The notes: generated from the sequence alone by a model not told the origin. 64,000 nucleotides of DNA from Portunus trituberculatus (GCF_017591435.1 NC_059268.1:8386684-8450683); one strand, 5' to 3'; positions 16,404 to 31,423 are shown, counted from the stretch's first letter. Numbers and translations are program-made.

Positions 16404-18327
16404 AGGCTACAAGAAAATTACATTGTCTTGGAAGGAGAGGGCGCAGAGGCGGAGGATGGAAGGAAGAGTAGAACATCGCATTTTGAAAGAGAGCAAGAGA
16501 GGGTAAGAGGAAACAGGAAGGAATGTGAAGGGCAAGAGAAAGAGAGAAAGGGAAGGAAAGAGAGAGAGAAAAATGATGAAAAAGAACGCGTTTTGATGTC
16601 TTTTTCTCTGACCTAGAAAAAAAAAATGTAGAGAGAACTGTATAAAGCCATGCAAACGAAAGCAGTCCAGCGCGAAATGTTGTTAATTGCGTGTTTCAGG
16701 AAATACGAAAAGTTGCCAGTGTTTGGTCGCTTTGTCACTGCATGGGTTGGGATTATTATTCCTTTTTTCCCTTTCTGAATGTTGCTTCAATCAACATTAC
16801 CCAGTTCGTTGCATTTTTTCTTTAATTTCAAAGACTATATTAGATAAACACGGCTTTGATGTGTTTTTTTTCTTCGTCATTTTGTTTCATCAGTATTATT
16901 ATAATTTCCGTGTTTGAAGTAGATGTTTTCTTTCTTTTTCATATTCATTCATTACAAAGCACAGGCTACAAAAAAAAAAAAAAAAAAATTATCTTTCCTT
17001 TTTGACAATTTCACCGTTTTTAAAATTTGTTTTTAATTAGAATATCTATTAATTTCTATTATATATATTGATCTATTTATTATTCTTCTTTTTATTTATG
17101 AAACTAGTTGGTTGATTTTATTTTCTTGTGAACACTGCGAGTGAGGAAGGACTGAGTGAAGGTTTAGGTTGTCCTGACAGGTTACCTAATTCTTAGCTAT
17201 CTTGCCTCTGATCGATCTGGAATGGTATCCTGTACTGCTGATGAAAACGAAAACTGGACAATTAGTGCGAAGTTAGAACGAGCTGATGGAAAAACCTGGA
17301 AGACTTCATTAAGGTCCTACGCAATTGATTTAACAGAAGGAGAAGGTAGAAGAGCGCTGTGGTGCCTTGGGTGCCTTGGATGATTCTGTAGTATTTCTTT
17401 TGTTATATAGTCTCTAGTAATAACTGTTGGTAGGAATAATATGGCAAACGTTTATTGTGGTAGTCTTTATTAGTTCTTGTACTCTTTAGTTTGTCTGAAG
17501 TAGCAATGAGAAGAGAACTAAGGAGTGAGTAGCTATTGCTCGCCGTTCCCTTATAGCTTTAGAACGTGATAAAGCGTGAAGTGTATCTTGAAGCATTTTG
17601 CCACCAAGGACATCCTCGTTTAGCTTATCACAGTTCCTTTATTTCAGTATTTTGGTAGTTTTCATTAAATGCTAACTCACGAAAGTGGATGGGTGGGTGA
17701 GTTGGCGGCGCGCCAGCTGACGTGGCCAAGTTTTGGAAATTGAGGCCGATAGGGCGGGAAGGTTCATGGCAGGCCACCACAGTACTGTGGCTCCACACCT
17801 CCTACCACCGTTTCCTGAACATTTTTCGAAATGTCTTCATATTAATTAGTGTACATTTACCTCCTCATACTGTTGTCGTTCACGATAAAGAACAGCACCG
17901 ACAACTTCTGTACACTGCCAGTATCAATTAGTTCTGCATTCAACAACTCGTTCAAATGTTTATAGTTAATTTTATGTAGTTAAGTCCTTTCAGGCTTACT
18001 GCTCGCTGTGTTATTCCTTCGAGCCTCGACCTGTACTGTAGGCAACTATACTTAATAATCACCTGTTATGATACTCAGGTGAGGTTTTCGGTTCTCATAT
18101 TTTTATGGCTTATACACTTATGTTGTCTCGTCATCAAGTTTGCCTTAATTACATAATTTATCGGTAAAGGGGGATAGAGCGGGTACCTCCATTTGAAAAG
18201 CCAGTGTTTAACTTACCTAAGGAAATGTTGCACTGTATTATTACCATAAGGTGAAAAGCCGAGCAGGAGCACTAGAAATGTATACATCGTGGTGAAATTC
18301 TTGTAGTGAAGGTGTGCTTGTAATAAT

Positions 18328-18331
<4 letters not shown>
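16401..18331. other. non-coding stretch
   Basis: No exon, tRNA or known element was seen. There are A and T homopolymers near 16970. Confidence 0.5.

Positions 18332-18406
<75 letters not shown>
18332..18406 (+). repeat. (GA)n microsatellite
   Basis: About 37 units. Confidence 0.98.
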
Positions 18407-18410
<4 letters not shown>

Positions 18411-18658
18411 CATAACAACCAACTGCTACGCTCAGGTAATCGTACCACAAATATGGTAACGCAGGTGCTATCAGTGAGAGTTTTATCGAATGTCTGCAGC
18501 GGACAGGTGGCGGGGAAGGTGTTATGTTTTAATTCATAATTGCGTGGCACAGTGTGACACAAAGAGGAAGCGTGTCCCGCTGCACCAGAACACCTCTCAT
18601 AAAAGATGCATGAAATGTGTTTGGCGGTGATTAGTTAAATCGATTCCATTTGTTTTCG

Positions 18659-18662
<4 letters not shown>

Positions 18663-18722
<60 letters not shown>
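18663..18722 (+). repeat. (GT)n microsatellite
   Basis: About 30 units. Confidence 0.98.
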
Positions 18723-18727
<5 letters not shown>

Positions 18728-19470
18728 ACGGTTCAGGTTTCATCAGGAATCTTTCAGTGTCTTTGTTTATTAAATACTTTTCTCCAGTAGGACACACATA
18801 TGCGCTGCTTTTGGTTTCGTATTAATCTTCTTTCACTGACCTCAAACCACTGACCAAAGTAATAATTTTGTTGCTTAGTGTTCGCCGTTATATATGTTGT
18901 ACTATACATCGTTTTTAGTATTTATGTTGCGTGTAGTGGAGACTGGCAAAGGGAAACAATATTAGAATGAAAAGAGAGAACGATCCCAAATAGCTGCATG
19001 TGAAAAAAGAAATATGGCCCAATGGGATTATTCATTTTAAAGGTCTGGCGGTGTCTTACTATTCCCTTGAAATAATTATGTAACCCCCCAAAGAAACAAA
19101 ATCGAAACCCGTAAAAAAAAAAAAAAAAAAAAAACGTAACAAGAATGAAGAAATTAAGAAAGTAAGAAGTAGAAGAGTAAATGAGGAAAGATGATGAATA
19201 GGGAGCAGGTACCGAGATTACAAGACGCTGTCACTACCCTGGTTATGTTTGTTTTGGAAAGTGATAGAAAGGCATGCAATCAGCGGTGGTTCAGAGCAAT
19301 GGCTGAATGAACGGAGGGTAAAAGTTTTGCCAATAAATTTAAAGGTTGTAAGAAAATATTTTGATGAAGAGATTTTTCTGAAAGGTCTGTACTTGATTGA
19401 AGAAGATAGAGTATCGTATCATAATGTAGGGTATACATATTCGCACTTTATCCGTGATGTATTTCTTTAA
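18723..19470. other. non-coding stretch
   Basis: A 22-base A run lies at about 19112-19133. Around 18945, GACTGGCAAAGGGAAACAA weakly recalls the LINE family 2 tail but cannot be confirmed. Confidence 0.4.
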
Positions 19471-19830
19471 TGTTAGAGGAGAAAGCTGGCCAAGGGCAAC
19501 ATAAAGCGAAAAAAAAGCCCACTGAGTTACCAGTCTTCTTGTAGGATCGAGAGTTAGCTAAAAAAAAGGGCTAAATGTCTTGAAACCTTCCTCTGAAATG
19601 AAGTTAAGTCATAGGAAGTTGGAAATACAGAAACAGGTAGGGAGTTCCAGAGTTTACCACAGAAATGAATGATTGAGAGTATTTGTTAACTCTTGCAATA
19701 GAGAGTTGGACAGAATAAGGGTGTGGTGAAGAAAGAAAGCCTTATACAGCGAGGCCACAGCAGGAAGAGGAGGCATGCAGTTAGCAAGATCAGAAGAGAA
19801 TTGTCTTGTAGTGTTCTTGAAAATGAAAAA
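19471..19830 (-). pseudogene. 5'-truncated non-LTR retrotransposon, RT C-terminus (family 2)
   Basis: Minus-strand translation contains KLWNSLPVSVFPTSYDL and SFQRKVSRHL, the canonical LINE RT end (LWNSLPxxV...SFKxxVxxHL), preceded in the same frame by a stop-interrupted PRCIRLSFFTTPLFCPTL. The 3' end carries AACTCAGTGGGC, a T run and GCCCTTGGCCAGC. At least one in-frame stop makes it a pseudogene. Confidence 0.82.
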
Positions 19831-21638
<1,808 letters not shown>

Positions 21639-21665
21639 GTGTGTGTGTGTGTGTGTGTGTGTGTG
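21639..21665 (+). repeat. (GT)n microsatellite
   Basis: 13 units, inverted to the (CA)n 105 bp downstream. Confidence 0.95.
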
Positions 21666-21769
21666 GACGGATTAGGTGTACAGAGGTAAGGTAAGTCGTG
21701 GATGATTCACTCACCAGTCTTGTGATCAACGTAAGATAATACACGCACACACGCTTACGGTACCCACAG

Positions 21770-21770
<1 letters not shown>

Positions 21771-21829
<59 letters not shown>
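21771..21829 (+). repeat. (CA)n microsatellite
   Basis: 29 units. Confidence 0.98.
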
Positions 21830-21834
<5 letters not shown>

Positions 21835-22611
21835 ATTATTAATATTTTTCGGGGAAGGGGATTGTATTTTTTTTGTAGGATGTCATGATGTATGATGTGT
21901 TTGTCGTAGTTGTGGTCGTAGTCATTATCATCATCATTAGTGTTTGGCATTGTCTTTAAGAAACAACAATAAAGAGAACTAGTCGAATATCCAATCCGCA
22001 ATATTAACAAAACAACAAAACAATAACAACATCATCATCACCACCACAACCGTATCAGATGGCCGACATACAATCCGGCTTTGCGGTTAAATGAAAAAAA
22101 GTTAAAACGAATGTGAAAACAATATAGATACTTTTAGTGGTAGTGGTTGGAATGGTGGCTTCCAGCTGGTGCGTAGGGATGGTTGACAGAGTGGACAAAA
22201 GGATCATAATTTTGTTTGAAGTAGTTGATTAGCGGTCTAGAGAGTGTATGAGTCAACGTGAGTGGATTGTTGTTGTGGTGGTGGTTGTGGCGGTCGTATT
22301 GGTGGTAGTGGTGGTTGCGGTGGTGGTTTGTATAGTATAGGAAAAGTCTTAAGGTGATGCATAGTATAGTGGTGGTAGTAGTTCTCCATTGTTTAGAAAT
22401 CCTGTACTCTCTCACCACTATTCTTCAAAGCCACATAGATGATAAGCCTGGTTTTCAAGAGTGTTTCTCCTGTTAATGTAGATATTTTGTTGATCTGTCA
22501 CTAAAAAAAAGATCCGTAAAGACCAGTGTAGCTTTAAGTAGAGGCTTTTGAAAGAAGTCAGGGTACATCTTAGAGGCGTTTTAAGATATGATCCAAAAGA
22601 TGGTAGTAGTA
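21830..22611. other. non-coding stretch with GGT/GTA-rich patches
   Basis: 22260-22385 is rich in irregular GGT and GTA triplets. No gene is recognised. Confidence 0.5.
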
Positions 22612-22641
22612 GTGGTGGTGGTGGTGGTGGTGGTGGTGGTG
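22612..22641 (+). repeat. (GGT)n microsatellite
   Basis: About 10 units after AGT units. Confidence 0.95.
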
Positions 22642-22803
22642 TGTATAGTACAAAAGGAAACTTATGAGGGAGTCTCGTATTCTGGTAGTTCTTTAGTCGT
22701 ACCTCTTGGAATTCATATGTAAAAGGAACATAACGTCATTTTAAAAATTGTATGACTCTTTTAAATTTTTACTCTTGATCTATTATGTATTTATGGTACT
22801 TGT

Positions 22804-23158
<355 letters not shown>

Positions 23159-23348
23159 ACACACTCGGAACTTCTTATGTCTTCTCTCTGGGAAGCAGTT
23201 TCATGTTTTGCTCGTGAGGTTGTTCAGTCCATTTGCTAGGAATGGAAGAGGGACAATGTCTTATCTAACCCATCAACTTACACAGCTTAACATGAATGAG
23301 GTCTTTTTGTCTTTCTTTCTGTTTAGAGGGTCACCTATCTACGTAGTG

Positions 23349-23425
23349 CAACCAAGAGAACGAAAAAAAAAAAAGAAAAAAAAGGCCGACTGAGGTGCCA
23401 ATCCCCCTCTCTCTAAAAGAAGCCA
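23349..23425 (-). mobile_element. LINE family 2 3'-end fragment
   Basis: The minus strand reads GAGGGGGATTGGCACCTCAG, TCGGCC, a T-rich run and CTCTTGGTTGC, a diverged version of the tails at 19471 and 28568. Confidence 0.6.
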
Positions 23426-23753
23426 AAAAAAGAACTTGAAAAAATAGAGTTGTCTGAGCTAAAACCGACTGTTAATACAAATCTTTTTAGTATTTCATGC
23501 TGAGATGAGATTAATAAAGGAAAGACATGAATATTTAGATGGTTGTGTGAGCGTGAGGGCTAAGATGAAGCAGAGAGGCTGGCACGCTGGGAGACAGAAT
23601 CAGCAGAGCAGCGATATATAGTTAACAGCAGCGCAGGACAGCAGAGTGAAGCATTGCCAGGAGGGAGAGGAGGACAAGGGGAGTGTAGGAGGAGGATGGT
23701 TAATTGGCAACTGGGAAGGCTTGGGATGGTTGGTCGATGGCAGGCATATTCTG

Positions 23754-23754
<1 letters not shown>

Positions 23755-23846
<92 letters not shown>
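23755..23846 (+). repeat. (CA)n microsatellite
   Basis: 46 units, inverted to the (GT)n 80 bp downstream. Confidence 0.98.
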
Positions 23847-23851
<5 letters not shown>

Positions 23852-23924
23852 ATATCAATATAATTTAATCATGCGCACTTATACGTAAACAATTTCATAG
23901 TGCACTGAAGGATAGGAATTTCAT

Positions 23925-23926
<2 letters not shown>

Positions 23927-23990
<64 letters not shown>
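23927..23990 (+). repeat. (GT)n microsatellite
   Basis: 32 units. Confidence 0.98.
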
Positions 23991-23992
<2 letters not shown>

Positions 23993-24037
23993 TGTTTCTA
24001 GATTCAAGGTTTAAATGAATTAGTGTTGAAACTCAGG

Positions 24038-24533
<496 letters not shown>

Positions 24534-24998
24534 GTGATAGTGTGAAGTCAGTGGGTGTAATGACGTGATGGAAGAAATTGGTGATAATCTGTGCATGAGG
24601 GTGTGTGGATGCGGTGAATGCGGATACTGTTGATGATTATGTTTGTGTCGCAGTGGTACTAGTGATGATGCTAGTGGTGCACTTGGATACAGGACCTACA
24701 GGACTCGCATTTCCCCAAACAAACCGCCCATTCCTATCTGTGCATCCTGGAAAGAGAAAAATTTTCGTTTCTATTTCTTTATAGCAGAGGATTTATTTTT
24801 TTGCCAGCCTTCACGCAATCATGTCTTGCAGCACCATGACGCGCAGCCTTGAACATTCCTGGCGACACGTGTGCATCAACGCCTGCATCTGGCACATGTA
24901 ACCCTGGTGGTAGACATGCTGCAAATATTTGTCTATCTACATACTCGTATCTGTCTATCTAGGTATACATTTATGCGTGTGTTTTTCTGTCTGTCTGT

Positions 24999-25003
<5 letters not shown>

Positions 25004-25035
<32 letters not shown>

Positions 25036-25343
25036 AAGGCCTATAGCGCCTGTAGGCACACTTGAAGAGTGTATGGGAAGCGCTGTTCAGCTTCCGCCCA
25101 TTAGTGGCGCAGGCAATTTTATTTATAGTGGTACCCATATTAGGGCCCATATCACCACCCAAGCTCATCTTGGGTGTAACCACCTAGAACCTGGGTATCA
25201 TGGTGACATGTAGGTAACTTTAAACCACTCGACAAATGGCAAAGTGTTTAAGGCTGTACGTGGTGGGATTTGAACCTACAGGTGGGCAGACGTCTGCCCG
25301 ATCGCACTCTCACCACCTTATCCACTATGCCACCGCCACTCTA
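25004..25343 (-). mobile_element. SINE family D (tRNA-derived) with 27-base poly(A) tail
   Basis: On the minus strand the head GTGGCGGTGGCATAGTGG leads into ATAAGG and a hairpin GGGCAGACGTCTGCCC (variable-arm-like), then a B box GGTTCAAATCC. A body of about 230 bp contains GGTTCTAGGTGG and GGGTGGTGATATGGG, and the element ends GGCCTTAAAGT before poly(A), seen as poly(T) at 25004-25030. The long uninterrupted tail suggests a relatively young insertion. Confidence 0.85.
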
Positions 25344-26183
25344 AGCAAACACTTATCCGACACAGACTTTGAGGGTGGAAAACGCAGCTTCAGAATGAAA
25401 GACGAGGGTTGGGATTTAAACAGCGAACACTTATTGATTTGATGGTAGACATAACTTCCTGTCTTTGTTTCCATTCATTTTGTTCGTCTTTCCGTTTTTC
25501 ACGTTAGTTGCTTCTTATATCTCTTTCACTATATGTAACTGCCAGTGGAGTTTTGCAGTAGGTAAACTATTCATTTATATATCAACACGTATCCATCTAT
25601 CTGTTGTAGTTGGCAGTGCATTTAGTATCCCTTTATACACCCATATCTTGCCTTGATTGTTTCTTATTTACCTTCCCTCACTTTGTAGCTCTGAGCCGAG
25701 CCAGGTTCTTGTATAAACCATAGCAGTTTGCATACACTTGTGTCGGTAGCTTTTGAAGCTGCGGGGGATAGCGAGCAATGTTAACTTGGTTTGTATTTGA
25801 GTGGTGAGCCCGCGCTCTGTAAATATACTCTCCTTGAGTCAACAACGGGCGTCGTCTACATAACACCAAAGAGATCAGCAAATAAATTAGCCGGAATTAA
25901 TCTCGAATACTGGATACATAACACACGGCCAGCACTGAATGAGGTGCTGTGGAGGAGGCTGTGTGAAGTGTGTCTGCTTGTGGTGCCGGGGCTGCGTGCT
26001 GTTCGATGAGCCACACTGCTTTACTGAGCGCTCCCGGCTGAGGTAGAGGCGCCGCAACCCTGCACCTGCTACACACATACATAGCGTCCTGTCGTATATA
26101 CCTCAGGGTGTACCATGCTAACCCAGTGTATCAGTCCTACCGGTTCACACATGGGAGAAAGTATGCATATTTTCTCGGGTATT

Positions 26184-26185
<2 letters not shown>
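25344..26185. other. non-coding stretch, possible LTR-like remnant
   Basis: 25680-25870 contains TGTAAATATACTCTCC and TTGAGTCAACAACGGGCG, resembling the 3' part of some LTRs. No coding domain or second LTR is visible. Confidence 0.25.
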
Positions 26186-26281
<96 letters not shown>

Positions 26282-26285
26282 ACAC
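26186..26285 (+). repeat. (CA)n microsatellite
   Basis: About 45 units with CATACA interruptions at the end. Confidence 0.97.
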
Positions 26286-26499
26286 GTACGTTTAATGTTT
26301 TATGCTGGCTGGCACTCTCTTCGTCAAGGAGATTTAATTCATAAGGAAAGAAGAAAAGAAAACACAGAGAGGCAGTCTGTTCCAGTTCTCCAGTTAAAGG
26401 GGATAAACGAGGGAGGCTCTGACTGCCTGCTTGCCTCTTTCATTACTGTGATGGACATGATATGCACGATTGATTAACAGATCTAGTGCAACGGTGCTT

Positions 26500-26501
<2 letters not shown>

Positions 26502-26574
<73 letters not shown>
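26502..26574 (+). repeat. (GA)n microsatellite
   Basis: 36 units. Confidence 0.98.
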
Positions 26575-26581
<7 letters not shown>

Positions 26582-26676
26582 GGCAAAGAGATAGACAGTG
26601 AGATGGACAGGTCAAGTCAAAGATTTAGACCAGCAAAAAACAAATGACAAGGACTGAAGCAATGAAAAAAACTACT

Positions 26677-26805
<129 letters not shown>

Positions 26806-27101
26806 TGACAGTTCTGAATGTAGGAGAACAGTAGAGAATGGCGGCAGTACATCACTATAGTTATAAGAGAAGTTGCAATACACAGCCACATTTGTTAATC
26901 CGGAAACAAAAACCGTGTTGTATGCTTGCTGGGATGTGGTAGTGACGAGTGTAGCTGTTTGGCTGGAGAGTGTTTGGAGTCACGTGGCGGTGATGCGAGC
27001 CCACTACTGGCTAATAGATTGAAGACGCCATACTGATTGACTCATATGGTGGCAAGGAGTGGTAAGGGAGTAATACAAAAGCTGTGTTGTCACCTCATTA
27101 A

Positions 27102-27139
27102 CCTCCTCCTCCTCCTCCTCCTCCTCCTCCTCCTCCTCA
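27102..27139 (+). repeat. (CTC)n microsatellite
   Basis: About 12 units, in the intron 620 bp before the dlg1 exon. Confidence 0.96.
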
Positions 27140-27397
27140 CTATAGATATAGCTCTCTGGCAATCAAATAACACAAACACTGATACTATACTCTACTCCCT
27201 GCGAATTGGGTTTGAAAAATGACAAAATATGAAATGCGAATAAAATATCGGTAGTATGATTTAGTCTGTGAAATAAATTTAGGTTGATTTGCGTTTACGA
27301 GCGTCAGATGCATAAAATCCCGTAGCACATTACACGTACATTAAAATACTATATTAATGACGCTATGGAGGAAAATATTGCATAAAAAAAAAAAACC

Positions 27398-27403
<6 letters not shown>

Positions 27404-27476
<73 letters not shown>
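27404..27476 (+). repeat. (GT)n microsatellite
   Basis: 36 units, 290 bp before the dlg1 exon. Confidence 0.98.
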
Positions 27477-27479
<3 letters not shown>

Positions 27480-27747
27480 GTATGGTGTAAGTCTATAGCG
27501 ATGTGTATCTTTCCATGTATTTGTTTGCATATCTTTTTTTGTATCTAACTATGTAGGTCACGATTTATATATTCATTTATCTTGTTCTTATTCCTGTTTT
27601 TTTTTTTTTTCCCAGCTTTATCTACCTGCCCTTACCATCCACACCCATTCATATTCTCACTTATATCTGACGTGCGTATTTCATTGATTTATCTATTTAC
27701 TTGGTACATATTGAAGGATATATGACCAGAGATATCTAACGCCACGC

Positions 27748-27763
27748 CTGCCTTTCTCCACAG
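27748..27763 (+). promoter_or_regulatory. splice acceptor of the dlg1 L27 exon
   Basis: A run of pyrimidines (CTGCCTTTCTCCACAG) ends in the invariant AG directly before the coding frame opens. Confidence 0.9.
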
Positions 27764-27895
27764 AGGCTCACCGGGCGCTGGAGCTGCTGGAGGACTACCA
27801 CAGCAAGCTCACGCGGCCGCAGGACAAGCAGCTCCGGGCAGCTATCGAGAGGGTCATTCGCATCTTCAAGTCGCGGCTCTTCCAGGCATTGCTAG
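27764..27895 (+). CDS. dlg1: internal coding exon of discs large (Dlg1/SAP97), L27 domain
   Basis: This exon encodes 43 complete codons between two split codons. The peptide begins AHRALELLEDYHSKL and ends IRIFKSRLFQALL. It corresponds to the N-terminal L27 domain of Dlg MAGUK scaffold proteins, which drives assembly with CASK/Lin-2-type partners at septate junctions and synapses. In flies this module is found only in the S97-type isoforms. Seen in sequence: a pyrimidine-rich tract and CAG end at 27763, a perfect GTGAGT donor starts at 27896, the length is 132 bp, and phase is 1 at both ends (AG completes a codon, a lone G is left at the end). The conserved L27 pattern RALxLLExY, then IERVIxIFxSxLFQALL, is intact with no stops. 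Known Dlg proteins continue with DIQEFYE, which fits the trailing G of an Asp codon. The following exon (IQEFYE...) and the upstream ATG exon were not found in the window. Codon use is GC-rich, unlike its surroundings. Paralogous MAGUKs have more divergent L27 sequences, so Dlg is a firm call. Confidence 0.95.
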   Translation, partial: RLTGRWSCWRTTTASSRGRRTSSSGQLSRGSFASSSRGSSRHC

Positions 27896-27901
27896 GTGAG
27901 T
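27896..27901 (+). promoter_or_regulatory. splice donor of the dlg1 L27 exon
   Basis: GTGAGT matches the metazoan 5' splice-site consensus exactly and follows the coding frame where the L27 homology reaches ...FQALL plus one base. Confidence 0.9.
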
Positions 27902-27931
27902 GTGTTCCGGCGTGTTACTCGGGTTTTTTGT

Positions 27932-28118
27932 TGGCCCCTTGAGTACCATGATGCGTCTCCATATTCATTCTACTTACTATTTTGTGATTTTATACAGTTT
28001 CAGAAACTTGTGTGGGGGATTACAATTGTGAAAACTGTTACCATTAATCTTCTGACCTTCATAGACCCTTCGTATTATCAATGAAAGGGTCTAATCATAC
28101 ACAAATCTCAAGGTAATA
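27932..28118 (-). mobile_element. TTAA-type MITE, copy 3, truncated, beside the dlg1 exon
   Basis: The reverse complement carries ACCTTGAGATTTGTG, GGTCAGAAGATTAATGG, a variant of the CACAAGTTTCTGAA core, and GACGCATCATGGTACTCAAG at its right end. The left terminal about 30 bp and both TTAA borders are missing. It starts about 36 bp after the dlg1 splice donor. Confidence 0.8.
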
Positions 28119-28246
28119 ATGATAAACGAAAGTTGATAGCATAAACAGGGAATGATTGGTGTAACTCCTTAGACGTGTTCTAAGTAAGTTGTCAGTATGG
28201 AAACAGTGAACAAGGCTATTGATCATTAGAATATAATCTACTGATA

Positions 28247-28420
<174 letters not shown>

Positions 28421-28567
28421 GTTTCATTTATATTTTTCCTTTTCACTGTTCATTAATCTTGTTACTCTGCCGTGGTAAATTTTTAGATTTCAGGAAAAGA
28501 ACGAATGAATTCATAAACATTTTTTTTCGATTTATTAATAGAGTTCTGTCTATTTTCAAAGAAAGTG

Positions 28568-28670
28568 TTTTTTTTTTTTTTTTTTACATTACAAGGGCAC
28601 TGGCCAAGGGAAAACAAAGTGTTGGAAAAAAAAAATCCCGCTGGTTGCCAGGCCCTGTTAAGAGGAAAGT
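28568..28670 (-). mobile_element. LINE family 2 3' end with poly(A) tail
   Basis: The minus strand reads CTGGCAACCAGCGGG, a T run, TTTTCCCTTGGCCAGTGCC, CTTGTAATGT and then about 18 A (poly T at 28568-28585). This matches the 3' tail of the element at 19471. Only about 85 bp besides the tail remain, a severe 5' truncation. Confidence 0.72.
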
Positions 28671-28708
28671 AGGAGAAAGAGAAAAAACAAAAAAATAAGT
28701 GAAAAGTT

Positions 28709-28759
28709 TTATTATTGTTATTATTATCATTATTATTATTATTGTTATTACTATTATTA

Positions 28760-28823
<64 letters not shown>
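28709..28823 (+). repeat. (ATT)n microsatellite
   Basis: About 38 units, interrupted by GTT and ACT near its start and perfect after 28765. Confidence 0.97.
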
Positions 28824-28824
<1 letters not shown>

Positions 28825-30974
28825 GTTCAATCATCATTGTAACATGATATCCTGCGAGATGCTCCTTTCGACATCAGAAACGTCACAAGCGGGTTCTTAT
28901 CGTTGTCATTGTGTATCGTGCGTGTTATTAGAATTCATTCCCAATTTTAGCGTTCCAAGAGCACTTCACCTTCAGTCTGCCACTTCCCGATGGCTCCTCT
29001 TGACGTTTATCCGATGTTGTCAGGCGGTGTGTTCGAAAGGGACTCTTCTTGTCTTTATTCTGAAATATACCAAATAGTTGATGTTGTGGATCAAATGATT
29101 GCTTCACTGCTGCCTCTGGTATTGAATTATGTTTACTGTGATTCCTGCTTACTTGCCAGCATTGTCCACGTGATAGGATATCTTTGGTTTCACAGCAGTG
29201 CCTGATTCACACAGCGTAGTATTGAGATTAATAAGTCCGCAACGCTTAACTTCAGAAGAAAGGCTGATGCTCCTCACATGCCCGTGACCTTAATGACAGC
29301 GCTGAAACCAGTCTGCTCTTGATGGTCTTTTTGTTTGTGTGGCTTGAAAAAAATATATAATGATGATAATAACGTTATGATATCGCATTGTTTGCAAACT
29401 GAAAACGTTGAGAGTAATTTAATTTGATTTTTCTGTTCATTTTTGAAATATATATTAATCTGCTGTTGAAACCGCAGACAACTTAATCATCACATGTTCA
29501 TCTTGACATCTTAATCAGACTAAAGTAAATTATAAATATAATAAACGTTTGCTTTTGATTAGAAACGTTTCATAATTTGATTCGATTGAGTTGCAATTCA
29601 ATCATCTGATGAGCTGCTTCAGTTGGTGGTTATTAAGGTTGTAGTTGTTTTGTGGTCGAGCCTTGTCACTAGCTCTTAGAAAACCTGCTTTCACAACACG
29701 CATCAGACATCACGGCGCTTTATATTGTAAGGTAGAGTTATATATATTATTTCCCTTCCTGTGTTGCCCGCAGCCGCTGTTAGCATAGCTCGTGGTCATT
29801 GCAGCGTATTGAGTGAGGTATGCGAACTCCGAATTTCTCGTCTCTAAAACTGAGCTGTGTATGAGAAAGCGAACAATCAACACCCAACCATCACATTCTT
29901 GCGGTTTGATGTGTGACTTATACGACCCAGGAAGACTCGCCGTAATGAAGATCCAGGTTGCTGTCGTATTTCCCCGTGGATGTTTTTTTTTTCCTTGTGA
30001 CAGTTTCCCTTGTGATTATTTTCTTCGGGGAATATTCCACCTCTAGACACTATCCCCTGTGGTGTGGACATTTTTCTCTTCAGTTACGTTTAAAAGCAGT
30101 GTATTACTGTAACCAAATGCAGACCGAACTAATTGTTGTTGGACTTGAAATCAGGTGAAATTAGTGCTTAAATGAATAAGACATGGAATTGACGGTGAAA
30201 TGTGTGGGGAAAAAAATCAAAAGGAAAAATGTCTTGGGAGGGAAATGCCAGGAAAGGTAAAGGTGAAATAGCACGAAAAAATCTTACACTGAAGATTCAA
30301 GTAGTGGAGAATAATGCTTGGTACTAAAAAGTATCAGGTTTATTTTTTATTTATAAGAAATCTCTTCGGATGTTACGTAGGTGTTGACGTTATAACTCGT
30401 GCATAATGAATAGAGGTTAAATGTACGTACGTGGAAGTACAGCGTGTGGCGTCTTGTGGAGGGGGTCTGGGAAGAAGTACTAAGTTCTTTGTGCTTTATA
30501 ATGTAGCTACATAGTATTAAGAGACGATGGCTCGTGACAAAGACTGAAAGAGGAGAGATAAACTTGCATTTAAGAAAATATTAAAAACAGTGAATTTTAT
30601 TTGTTAAGTGTTTTGTGAAGGCTTTCTGTACACCTGTTAGTTAATCATATTCATTCTCATTGTGTTCTTCTTAGTCCTTCTCATATTATCTGCTTTACGT
30701 CATGAAATTTTAAGTCGAGTGAATCCTAAAGTTGTTTTGTAACAAAGCTAAAAAATGGAAGTCTTATATGGCCAACAATAAACTATAATGACCAATGATA
30801 TATCAGATGAAATTTGTAAAAACCGCCTTTTATATGGTTTTACTATTATTCTTAATATTTTATTTATTATACCATCACCAAGTCTCTTTCTTCGTCTTAC
30901 CCTTTTTCTGGAATGTACTCTCCATAACACACAAAGACATTCGAATGTTTCTGCACCAAATATCTTGTTATTAG

Positions 30975-30975
<1 letters not shown>
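28824..30975. other. non-coding stretch
   Basis: Unremarkable intron-like DNA. A search by eye for the next dlg1 exon (IQEFYE codons behind an acceptor) found none. Confidence 0.45.

Positions 30976-31065
<90 letters not shown>
30976..31065 (+). repeat. (CA)n before SINE A copy 2
   Basis: 45 units running straight into CCGCGTAG of the SINE head. Confidence 0.98.
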
Positions 31066-31066
<1 letters not shown>

Positions 31067-31344
31067 GCGTAGTGTAGTGGTTAGCACGCTCGACTTACGA
31101 TCGAGAGGGCCGGGTTCGAGTCCCGGAAAGCGGCGAGGAAAATGGGCAAGCCTCTTAATGTGTGGCTCCTGTTCACCTAGCTGTAAATAGGTACGGTATG
31201 TAACTCGGGCGGTTGTGGCCTCGCTTTCCCGGTGTGTGTTGTGTTTGATGTGGTCTCAGTCCTACCCGAAGATCGGTCTATGAGGTGTGAGCTCGCTCCG
31301 TAATGGGGAAGACTGGCTGGGTGACCAGCAGACTACCGAGGTGA

Positions 31345-31347
<3 letters not shown>
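31063..31347 (+). mobile_element. SINE family A (tRNA-Val-derived), copy 2
   Basis: The head folds as a tRNA: CACCGCG can pair with CGGCG-type bases after the T arm, the D arm is GTGTAGTGGTTAGCAC, the anticodon stem is CTCGA/TCGAG with loop CTTACGA (anticodon TAC, Val), and the B box is GGTTCGAGTCC. The body runs to GGTGAATTACAC and then (CA)n. It is first of three same-strand SINEs separated only by (CA)n. Confidence 0.92.

Positions 31348-31420
<73 letters not shown>
31348..31420 (+). repeat. (CA)n between SINE copies A2 and A3
   Basis: About 36 units, serving as tail of one SINE and leader of the next. Confidence 0.98.

Positions 31421-31423
<3 letters not shown>

Noticed and set aside
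18945..18980. A further LINE family 2 tail
   Set aside because: Only about 19 bases recall the tail and the neighbouring diagnostic words are missing.
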